Shown: piece after piece, positions 57,657-64,000 of the stretch | How positions within the stretch are numbered: position 1 is the first letter of the stretch | Layout of the letters: every line of letters begins with the position of its first letter | DNA from: Paludibacterium denitrificans | Lineage (GTDB): Bacteria; Pseudomonadota; Gammaproteobacteria; Burkholderiales; Chromobacteriaceae | Length of the DNA: 64,000 nucleotides | Assembly (NCBI RefSeq): GCF_009707705.1 | Contig: NZ_WLYX01000001.1 | Coordinates: 2,418,001-2,482,000, forward strand | Direction of reading: 5' to 3' | Made by a program: the position numbers and the translations under genes | The notes under the pieces: model-generated | Database searches by the model: none | What the model saw: the letters and a program-made list of their open reading frames with translations, nothing else | What the model was told of the DNA's origin: nothing

Positions 57657-59054
57657 ATGAGCATGACTAAGCAGCTTCTGGCCATCGGCAGCGGCATGTC
57701 GCCGTTATTGAGCGTGCTTGGCCGCCATGGCTGGCAGGTTCACCATGTCAGCGATGTGCGGCAACTGGCCATGCACAAGGGTGTGCGGGAAGCAACTGTT
57801 GGCTTGATCTGGGTGGACGATAAGGTCATGCGCCAGCTGGATACCTTGCGCAAGACGGCCGGATTGTTTGATCTGGAATGGGTGCTGCTGGTTGATCGTG
57901 CCCTGCTGGCTCAACCGCTGATCAAACATTTCATCAATGACGTGTGCTATGACTTTCACTGTTTGCCCATCCAGCCCACCCGGCTGGAAGTGACGCTGGG
58001 GCGGTTGCACGGCAAAACGCTGTTGCATCGCCAGACCCAGCATGGTGATGAAGACGAGGCCGGACTCGAGTTGGTGGGGGAACATCCTTCCATGCGACAG
58101 CTGCGGCAGGATATTCGTCGTCTGGCGCGGATCGATATGAATGTGCTGATTTCCGGCGAGAGTGGTACTGGTAAAGAGCTGGTGGCCCGCGCCATTCATC
58201 AGTGTTCCCGCCGTGCCAAGGCGCCTTTCTCGGCGGTTAATTGTGGTGGCTTGCCACTGGCGCTGGTGCAGTCAGAATTGTTCGGCTACGAACGTGGCGC
58301 ATTTACCGGCGCCACCGAACGACGCATCGGCCGGATTGAAGCGGCCAAGGGCGGCACCCTGTTTCTGGATGAAATCGGCGACATGCCGATTGAAGCCCGA
58401 GTTAACCTGCTGCGCTTTTTGCAAGAAGGCACGATTGATCGGCTGGGCAGCAGCCGCTCGCTGGAGGTGGATGTGCGGGTGGTGTCGGCCACGCATGTGG
58501 ATTTGTCGCGGGCGGTGCGGGAGGGACGGTTCCGCGAAGACTTGTTTTACCGCTTGAATGTGTGCTGCCTGAACATCCCGCCGCTGCGGCAACGGCGTTC
58601 GGATATCCCGATCCTGGCGGCCCATTTTCTGGGTTCCCCGGCCAAACGCATGGAGCTGCCCGGTAAACGCTTTTCCAGTGAAGCGATGTGCGTGATGGTG
58701 GGCTATGCCTGGCCGGGCAATGTGCGGGAAATGGTCAATCGCATCAGTCAGGGCTTGGCTATGTCCCGTGGTCGCATCATCCATGCGGCGGACATGGGGT
58801 TGGCCGAAAACTTGCGGACCAGTACCCTGATGACGCTGGAGGAGGCGCGTGCACAGGCCGAACAGGACGCCTTGGCGCTGGCGCTCAAGCTGTTTGGCAA
58901 TAACAGCTCGGAAGCCGCGCGGCGGTTGGGCGTGTCGCGCGCCACCTTTTATCGCCTGCTGCAGAAGTACCAGATGGCAGAGCCAACCCTGTCCGCCGCC
59001 AATCCCACACCGCCCGAATCGCGGGTTGAGAAGGAAGACGCGCTCTCGTCATGA
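57657..59054 (+). CDS. VpsR-type sigma-54-dependent regulator
   Basis: Bacterial enhancer-binding protein of 465 residues, intact. The N-terminal 110 residues (LLAIGSGMSPLLSVLGRHGW, WVLLVDRALLAQPLIKHF) resemble the degenerate receiver domain of VpsR, which lacks a phosphorylation pocket and in Vibrio responds to c-di-GMP. The AAA+ core has GESGTGKELVARAIH (Walker A), the sigma-54 contact loop GAFTGA, GGTLFLDEIGDMP (Walker B) and REDLFYRLNVC. A Fis-type helix-turn-helix closes the protein (NNSSEAARRLGVSRATFYRLL). Starts 12 bases after fapF, so it is co-transcribed and probably controls the fap genes. Confidence 0.88.
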   Translation: MSMTKQLLAIGSGMSPLLSVLGRHGWQVHHVSDVRQLAMHKGVREATVGLIWVDDKVMRQLDTLRKTAGLFDLEWVLLVDRALLAQPLIKHFINDVCYDFHCLPIQPTRLEVTLGRLHGKTLLHRQTQHGDEDEAGLELVGEHPSMRQLRQDIRRLARIDMNVLISGESGTGKELVARAIHQCSRRAKAPFSAVNCGGLPLALVQSELFGYERGAFTGATERRIGRIEAAKGGTLFLDEIGDMPIEARVNLLRFLQEGTIDRLGSSRSLEVDVRVVSATHVDLSRAVREGRFREDLFYRLNVCCLNIPPLRQRRSDIPILAAHFLGSPAKRMELPGKRFSSEAMCVMVGYAWPGNVREMVNRISQGLAMSRGRIIHAADMGLAENLRTSTLMTLEEARAQAEQDALALALKLFGNNSSEAARRLGVSRATFYRLLQKYQMAEPTLSAANPTPPESRVEKEDALSS

Positions 59055-59082
59055 GCCTGTGTCGGGCCGGAGCCGCCTCGGT

Positions 59083-59776
59083 TTAGCGCCCGGGGATGCC
59101 TATCATTAAATGGTGCAGGCTATTGAACAGCTGATTGCCACTGAGGCGATTGGCGGGACTGAGGGAAACCTGAATGCGCAGGGAGTTTTCTACTGCCACA
59201 TTGCTGCCTTGCACATTGGAAAACTGTGTCAGCTGCCCTTGTCCGATCGATTGCCCGGCATAACCCGCCGCGCCTTTCTGGATTACCACCTGCAAGGATT
59301 TTCCATCGCCGGTGGTTGGCCGAACTCTGGCTGACCGGTTGCCAGTTAGTGCCCAGCGCCAGTGGTGCGGCCCCGGCATTATCGATTTCCACCGTCGCGC
59401 TATTGTGTGATTGATTATTCGTGCCCGCCAGTTGGTTGACTTGTACCACCCCTTGCACGGAAGCCAGCCCCGGCGTTGTGGGCAGCGACGACGGGTTACC
59501 GGCGGTTTTGCCGTCCAGCGTATAGTTGCTGACACGGACTTGCCCGTTATCCCGACCGGTCAGTTGGGTGGCAACGCCACTCAGGGTGCCATCCGCATCG
59601 CGCCAGATGGTGGTCATCTGGATGCCGAAATTGACGATTTTACCCGCATCGACATATCGCCCGCGCAGACCATCCAGAACTGTGTCATCCACATACGCCA
59701 AGGCGGCGTAGCCGGGAGCACTCAGCCCCAGCAGCAGGCACGATACGGATATCCAGCCCATCCGGTTGGTTTTCAT
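59083..59776 (-). CDS. fapE: FapE-type amyloid-associated protein (one frameshift)
   Basis: Secreted protein of about 230 residues: signal peptide to SAPGYA-ALAY, then DDTVLDGLRGRYVDAGKIVNFGIQM, similar to FapE. A single amyloid-like unit GVVQVNQLAGTNNQSHN lies mid-protein; the C-terminal part is in another frame after about 59325 (LQVVIQKGAAGYAGQSIGQG, NVAVENSLRIQVSLSPAN). Start MKTNRMG is used instead of the longer MHAMKT. Last gene of the minus-strand fap operon, convergent with the VpsR-type gene. Confidence 0.7.
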
Positions 59777-59860
59777 GGCGTGCATCCTTGTGTGGGAATC
59801 GCAGTCAGGTCGTGCAGGTTGGCCGAAGCTTTGATCGGACCGTCATCCAGAAAGCCGTGG

Positions 59861-60553
59861 TCAGAAAAAATCGCTATGCAAGAAGCCGTATTCAACCAGT
59901 TCGGCCAACTCTACCGGCTGCATGCTGTTGACGGCGGAACGGGCTGACAGAATCGCCGGTATGCGGCGCAGCGGAGTGTTCGGCCGATAGCCTGGCCCGG
60001 CAACGGCCAGTAACACGCCGTTCCATTGCCGTTTGAATTCGTCCATGCGCAGGCTGCGGTTCCCTAGCGCCGGGTCAGCGATGAATACGCTGTCTTTGGT
60101 GGCGAGTTTCAGTACGACAAAATGCTTATAGCCGTTGACATCCAGCATGATGATGACCGGAATCCGCAGCGACGGCAGTTTTTCCACTCCCGTCACAAAA
60201 CCGCTGGCCCGCAGCTGCAGGCTGTTCACGTAGCGTTTCATGTCCAGCATGGAAAACCCCTGCTTGCGCACCTGTTCGGCATTGGCACCGTTGAACATGC
60301 CAACGATGACATCGTTTTCGGTGATCGGGCGCGCAAACGCATAGCGCAACAACGTGGCAAGAGCCGCCGCGCCACAGCTATAGTCGGTTTTCTGCTCGAC
60401 GACATACTGAAAACGGATTTCCCGTAGGCTGGTGAGCCGTTTGCTGGGTTCGCCGTCACCGGTAAATGCCGGAATCGCCAGTTCGGCGGCATGCAGCGTG
60501 GTAGAGATGCCAAGCAGGAGCAGCAAGAAAGTACAGAATCGGTTCATCAGCAT
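59861..60553 (-). CDS. fapD: FapD-type C39 family peptidase
   Basis: Cysteine peptidase of the C39 bacteriocin-processing fold, 230 residues, intact. Signal peptide (FLLLLLGISTTLHA-AELA) directs it to the periplasm, unlike transporter-fused C39 domains. Catalytic Cys in KTDYSCGAAALATLL, His in GYKHFVVLKL, Asp in FIADPALGNRS. In Pseudomonas, FapD is required for Fap production and is thought to process pathway proteins. Lies between fapC and fapE, as in Pseudomonas. Confidence 0.85.
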   Translation of the reverse strand: MLMNRFCTFLLLLLGISTTLHAAELAIPAFTGDGEPSKRLTSLREIRFQYVVEQKTDYSCGAAALATLLRYAFARPITENDVIVGMFNGANAEQVRKQGFSMLDMKRYVNSLQLRASGFVTGVEKLPSLRIPVIIMLDVNGYKHFVVLKLATKDSVFIADPALGNRSLRMDEFKRQWNGVLLAVAGPGYRPNTPLRRIPAILSARSAVNSMQPVELAELVEYGFLHSDFF

Positions 60554-60607
60554 TGTCAGCCGTGGCGATGCCTGACACCGCCACGGCCACTCCTTTCGCG
60601 TGTGGAG

Positions 60608-61431
60608 TTATTTGCCAGAGGCCGAGGCGATCGACAGGGTGTTGATCTGTTGATTACCCAGCCCTGCCGCGTTGTTGACGCCGACATTACCCGTGACATT
60701 CTTGACCGAGTCACTGAGCGACGCCGATACATTCAACGGCAGAGAAGACGTGACGACGGTGTTCTGGTTGAGTTGCACGCCACCGGTCGAGGCGCTGGCT
60801 AGCAGCGCCGAGCTGGCATTGGCCAACGCCACATCATTTTTCTGCTGGTTGCCCGCACCAGCGGCATTGTTGACGCCGACATTACCGTTTACATCCTTGA
60901 TGGAGCCTTTGACCGAGGCGGTCATGTCATTTGACGTGCCGCGATACGGCTCTTCAAAGTTGAAGGTGTTGTCGTTATTGAGTTGCTCAAAGTTGGTAGC
61001 CGCTTTGGCAACGCTGTTCTTGTTGCCAGTGGAACTGATGGCAACGTTGTTGGCCTGCTGGTTGAAGAAACCCGAGGCGTTGTTGACGGCACGTTGCCAT
61101 CAACATGGGCCACGCTATTGCGCAACGCCGCTTTCGACGGGTCGGTAACATTCAGCTTGTTATTCAGGTTTTTCTGAATATCGTTGACGCTGGCGTTGGC
61201 CAAGGCATCTGCCTGAGGGTCAAACACCTCGTCAACCACCAATACTTCGGCATAGGCCGAGAGATTGACATTGGACGTGGTGTTGTCATAGCCGTTGGAA
61301 ATCGTGTTGCTGATTTGGGTCGACGAGTTGTTGACCGGCGGCTGGTGTGTGGGGCTGGTGTTATCGGCATGTGCAATGCCATAAGCGCCCAGAATGGATA
61401 CCAGTACCAGAGTGTTGTGCAGCTTAGCCAT
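60608..61431 (-). CDS. fapC: FapC-type major amyloid subunit (one frameshift)
   Basis: Secreted fibre subunit of about 274 residues. ATG 61431 has AAGGAGA upstream; signal peptide ends AYGIAHA-DNTS. Three Fap repeats follow: GNVGVNNASGFFNQQ (first, spanning a one-base loss at about 61095), GNVGVNNAAGAGNQQ and GNVGVNNAAGLGNQQ, each in an Asn/Gln/Val/Ala context, separated by longer low-complexity linkers. The C-terminus, SIASASGK, lacks the CxxC seen in Pseudomonas FapC. No Cys in the mature chain. Confidence 0.82.
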
Positions 61432-61500
61432 GATTATTCTCCTTACATATAAAAAAGACCGGACACCGCCTCGGGGTGGAACGGTGGCGGCCAACAGCCC

Positions 61501-62107
61501 TTACGGGCGAACAACACGGATAGCCGTGGCGTTGACCGCCTGATTCAGGTTGCTTACTATCTGATTAAGCTGGATGACGCCGCGACTGCCTTGAAAGGCG
61601 CTGTCACTGATGACGGTTTGCTGCTCTTGGCCGCTGTTTGCGGATGTCTCATTTCGGACGGCGTGGCCGGTAGCGGCGGACTGCAACACACTATCCTGCG
61701 AGGCGATGGCGCCTGCCTAATGTAAGCCGAGTGGCCACCGATGGCTAGGCTCAAGCTATTGGCCGATTGGTTGGCTTGCCCGGCGCTCTGGTTGATGCCG
61801 ATCAGCCCGACGTTGTTGCGCAGTGAATCCGGCGCAATGATGGCAGAATCGCTACCGGCATGGGGTGAGCCTGACGCGCTCAACCGCTGCTGTGCCGCCG
61901 TATTGGCGTGGGCGGTGTCCGTGCTGATGACCAGATTGCGCAGGTTGGCCTGTTGATTGCCATCGCCCGCCGCTTGGTTGATCGAGAGCACGCCGCTATT
62001 GCCACTGCCACTTTGTTCCAGAGTTGCCGGGTGTCGGCGTGTGCAGTCATGATCAGGCTCAGCAGTCCGGGCAGACAGCAGCGAGTCAATGATGTCAGGT
62101 GTCTCAT
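61501..62107 (-). CDS. fapB: FapB-type minor amyloid/nucleator (frameshifts)
   Basis: About 201 residues. ATG 62107 has AAGGAG; signal peptide ends MTAHA-DTRQ. Three repeats of the form Gly-x4-Asn-Gln-x5-6-Asn-Gln-x2-Asn are seen: GVLSINQAAGDGNQQAN, GLIGINQSAGQANQSAN and GVIQLNQIVSNLNQAVN. Frame breaks lie at about 62015 and about 61715. Position before fapC and the repeat type point to FapB, which nucleates fibres in Pseudomonas. The repeats differ from those of the downstream FapC in having a hydrophobic-x-Asn-Gln core in place of GVNNAxG. Confidence 0.74.
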
Positions 62108-62118
62108 GGCCGCGCTCC

Positions 62119-62577
62119 TTAGTGACCCAATCCAGGATTCTGGCTGAGGGGCGAGAGCGCTTGCTGGATCGAGGACGCCAGTCCGCCGGTGCCATTTCCC
62201 GCGCCGCTTCCAGTGAGCGGTGCACTGATGCTCGCCCCTGTTAGCAGCGGGGCATTGACCATGGCGGTTGCGCCGACTGATGACGTCTGGAAGCGTTCCG
62301 TGTTGCCAACGGTCAACGACATGGTGTGGTCGTCCGCCAAGCGGGCGGGGACGTTAGTGCTTGTGGTGGCCGGGGTTACGTCATGGGCCGGTGACACATT
62401 GACCCGGCTGGCGTTCGTGCTGGGATGCGCTTCGGTGCGGTAGGCGGAACGCTCCGGTACGCGCCGCATGATTACGATGTCGGCATCGTGGGTATCGCCA
62501 GAAATGTCGGCTGCGCTGGCAATGGGGGCCGTCGTGGCGGATGACAATAAACCCAACAAGGCCATGTAGAAATTCAT
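62119..62577 (-). CDS. fapA: FapA-like first gene of the amyloid operon
   Basis: 152-residue secreted protein. MNFYMALLGLLSSATTAPIASA-ADIS is the signal peptide and GGAG precedes ATG 62577. The mature chain is Ser/Thr/Ala-rich and disordered-looking (VSPAHDVTPATTSTNVPARLAD, NAPLLTGASISAPLTGSGAG) and has no recognised domain. It stands where fapA stands in Pseudomonas and is of similar size; FapA is proposed to be a chaperone for fibre subunits. Sequence support for the name is weak and rests on position. Confidence 0.5.
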   Translation of the reverse strand: MNFYMALLGLLSSATTAPIASAADISGDTHDADIVIMRRVPERSAYRTEAHPSTNASRVNVSPAHDVTPATTSTNVPARLADDHTMSLTVGNTERFQTSSVGATAMVNAPLLTGASISAPLTGSGAGNGTGGLASSIQQALSPLSQNPGLGH

Positions 62578-62993
62578 TGCGTGTCTCCTGCGGCATACCG
62601 CTGATAGGCCGCTTAACGCAGCTTGCATGCCAACAGTGACAAAACCTTGCAGGATAAGGCGCCGGGATTTTCAGGCAGTGAACGACGAAGGGATTTGTGT
62701 TTCAGGGCTGAGACACAATGACGGAATCAGACTCGGTGGACAGTGTTACGGCAGGAAAATTCAGCGATGAGGTGGAGGAGAGTTCCGGTTTGTCTGACAC
62801 ATAACCGAAGCCAAAGAAGTTTGGCTGTATCAACAATGAGACGCGGGCAGCATGATTGCCATGGCTGGGGCCTCTCTCTTTCGGCCAACCCTCAGCCAGT
62901 GTTTGTGTTGTGTTTTAAGTTTGCCGCGCGAGCAGGGGGGCTAGATGCTTGCACTCGCAATGGCGAGCTATTGGTGTAGCCGCCGTTGTTGCC
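62578..62993. other. Upstream region of the fap operon
   Basis: 416 bases. Contains the fapA ribosome site, one GTTGGCCGAA copy (62880-62889, minus orientation) and a candidate sigma-54 site. No gene is seen. Two divergent promoters are not needed, since the next gene is also on the minus strand. Confidence 0.5.
62847..62861 (-). promoter_or_regulatory. Candidate sigma-54 promoter upstream of fapA
   Basis: On the minus strand TGGCAATCATGCTGC keeps the GG and GC at the required ten-base spacing (consensus TGGCACG-N4-TTGC). It lies about 270 bases before fapA. The match is partial. Confidence 0.3.
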
Positions 62994-63252
62994 TTACTTC
63001 ATTTGCAGCAAAGCAGCGGTAGCCAGAAAATCATTGCCAAAGCGACGGACCAGACGTTCCAGCGCCGGATCAAAGCGTGCCCATTGTTGCTGCAACAGTT
63101 GTAATGCGCCCTGATCGCTGTCTGCTGACAAGCCAAGAGCTTCATATATCGCTTGGGGCTGGACGTGAAAATAGGCGGGGTAACCATCCAGTCGGCCATT
63201 GACCAAAATATTCCCGGTACGGTCCAGGGCGGGCAGCCAGCAATGTCAGCAT
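62994..63252 (-). CDS. Small protein of unknown function (one frameshift)
   Basis: About 86 residues. The chosen ATG 63252 (MLTLLAA) has TGGAGA upstream; an extra base near 63225 separates it from the body (DRTGNILVNGRLDGYPAYFHVQPQAIYEALGL and FDPALERLVRRFGNDFLATAALLQMK). Soluble, slightly acidic, no motif recognised. Its position next to the fap genes may be chance. Confidence 0.55.
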
Positions 63253-63568
63253 GTCATTCTCCATCGGCAAAGAGCTGGCAGCCTAGGGCATCGTGCCGCT
63301 TTGTACAAGCACTCAAGCGAGCGCTCGGGCCAAAAAAGCAGTGACATAAAAAGCCATGCTGTCAGTTATTCCGGCAATTATCTTTGATTCTTCGCGTGGA
63401 ATGCTTGGAGATGTTGAACGTTTTTGGCATTTTGTTGGTCATATGTGGAGTTGACGGATGCTGCCTTGAAGTGTCCGGGATGTGTAAGGTCATAAATCAT
63501 TTGCTTTTATCGCCGCAGGCATTAGGCGATAATGCGGGCCTGCCAAGAAAGAAGCTGATACTCAAGCA
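63253..63568. other. Intergenic region before the nitronate monooxygenase gene
   Basis: 316 bases with an AT-richer second half. CACTCAAGCGAGCGCTCGGG near 63310 contains a small palindrome (CGAGCGCTCG). No promoter is confidently assigned and no gene is seen. Confidence 0.4.
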
Positions 63569-64000
63569 ATGAAGAGCGTAGATGATTTTCGCCTGCGACT
63601 AGGTTCGCAGGAACTGGTGCCTATCATCGTGGGTGGCATGGGGGTAGACATCTCAACGTCGGCCTTGTCGCTGGAAGCGGCGCGTCTGGGTGGCATTGGC
63701 CATATTTCAGATGCCATGGTGCCGACGGTGACGGATCGTCGTTTCAATACCAAGTACGTCAAGAACAAGCTGCAGCAGTACAAATTCAACGTAGAGAATT
63801 CTGACAAGTCGGTGGTGAAATTCGACTTGGGACTGTTGGCCGAAGCAACAGCTCTCCATGTGGGTAAAACCATGGAAGCCAAGCGCGGCCCGGGCATGAT
63901 CTTCATCAACTGCATGGAAAAGTTGACGATGAACAGCCCCAAGGAAACCCTGCGGGTACGCCTGAAGGCCGCGCTGGACGCCGGCATTGATGGCATTACG
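63569..64000 (+). CDS. Nitronate monooxygenase family protein (truncated by window end)
   Basis: First 144 residues of an FMN TIM-barrel enzyme: LVPIIVGGMGVDISTSALSLEAARLGGIGHISDAM is the typical start of the 2-nitropropane dioxygenase/nitronate monooxygenase family, followed by AEATALHVGKTMEAKRGPG and LKAALDAGIDGIT. The frame is open to the edge. It contains a GTTGGCCGAA copy (63835-63844) and one of the four intact GCCGGC (63980-63985). The substrate cannot be told from this part. Confidence 0.8.
   Translation, partial: MKSVDDFRLRLGSQELVPIIVGGMGVDISTSALSLEAARLGGIGHISDAMVPTVTDRRFNTKYVKNKLQQYKFNVENSDKSVVKFDLGLLAEATALHVGKTMEAKRGPGMIFINCMEKLTMNSPKETLRVRLKAALDAGIDGIT

Overview
The window comes from a betaproteobacterium, most likely of the order Neisseriales (Chromobacteriaceae-like). 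The grounds are the rRNA operon with tRNA-Ile and tRNA-Ala in its spacer, and the gene families seen: HpnCDE squalene genes, a PhaM-type PHA granule protein, a YciK-type SDR, a VpsR-type regulator and a Fap amyloid cluster. I did not place the genus. No prophage, insertion sequence or CRISPR array was seen.

Layout. 1-1980 (minus): DUF294-type signalling protein and a YafJ-type glutamine amidotransferase. 2271-5751 (plus): taurine operon tauABCD. 5892-8834: HslV-like Ntn hydrolase, Hsp33, a GAF protein and ribA. 8954-9388 (minus): five tRNAs, Ala-Glu-Ala-Glu-Ala. 9517-12511: hpnC, hpnD, hpnE. 12659-15352: YciK-type SDR, a lipoprotein, radA. 15416-17566 (minus): Fur-box-controlled DUF2325 gene and a UbiB-type kinase. 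17627-24061: NlpC/P60 hydrolase with a Cys/Lys repeat tail, lolC/E-lolD, an MscS channel, a FixJ-type regulator, nudB and an endonuclease/phosphatase-family protein. 24345-26668: metNIQ behind a terminator-containing leader. 27691-29844: a chemoreceptor. 29907-33354 (minus): dnaE. 33488-39349: flavin reductase, an isolated restriction-like nuclease, phaM, maeB and a DctP binding protein, with a DctS-like kinase divergent from dctP. 41867-43458 (minus): nadB. 43992-49195: complete 16S-Ile-Ala-23S-5S operon. 49595-56187: putA, a LivK-type lipoprotein, an adenine/adenosine deaminase and a DUF1289-CWC fusion. 56352-62577: Fap functional-amyloid cluster with its own VpsR-type sigma-54 activator. 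The right edge cuts a nitronate monooxygenase.

Two window-wide signals stand out. First, the 10-mer GTTGGCCGAA occurs 47 times by my hand count (under one expected). It lies in both strands, mostly inside genes, three times as facing pairs at gene ends, and never in the rRNA operon. It behaves like a DNA uptake sequence but is not the Neisseria one. Second, most protein genes carry apparent frameshifts or stops, and many fall where the protein family predicts GCCGGC. There the text instead reads GCTTAAGC, GCTTAAAC, GTTAAGC, GCTTAGC, GTAAGC or similar. Only four intact GCCGGC were found. I read this as modification-linked consensus error in a long-read assembly, so broken genes here are annotated as functional genes with sequence errors, not as pseudogenes.

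The biology is that of a free-living heterotroph. It imports taurine, methionine, branched-chain amino acids and C4-dicarboxylates, degrades proline, makes hopanoid precursors, stores PHA, and builds amyloid-based biofilm under sigma-54 and probably c-di-GMP control.
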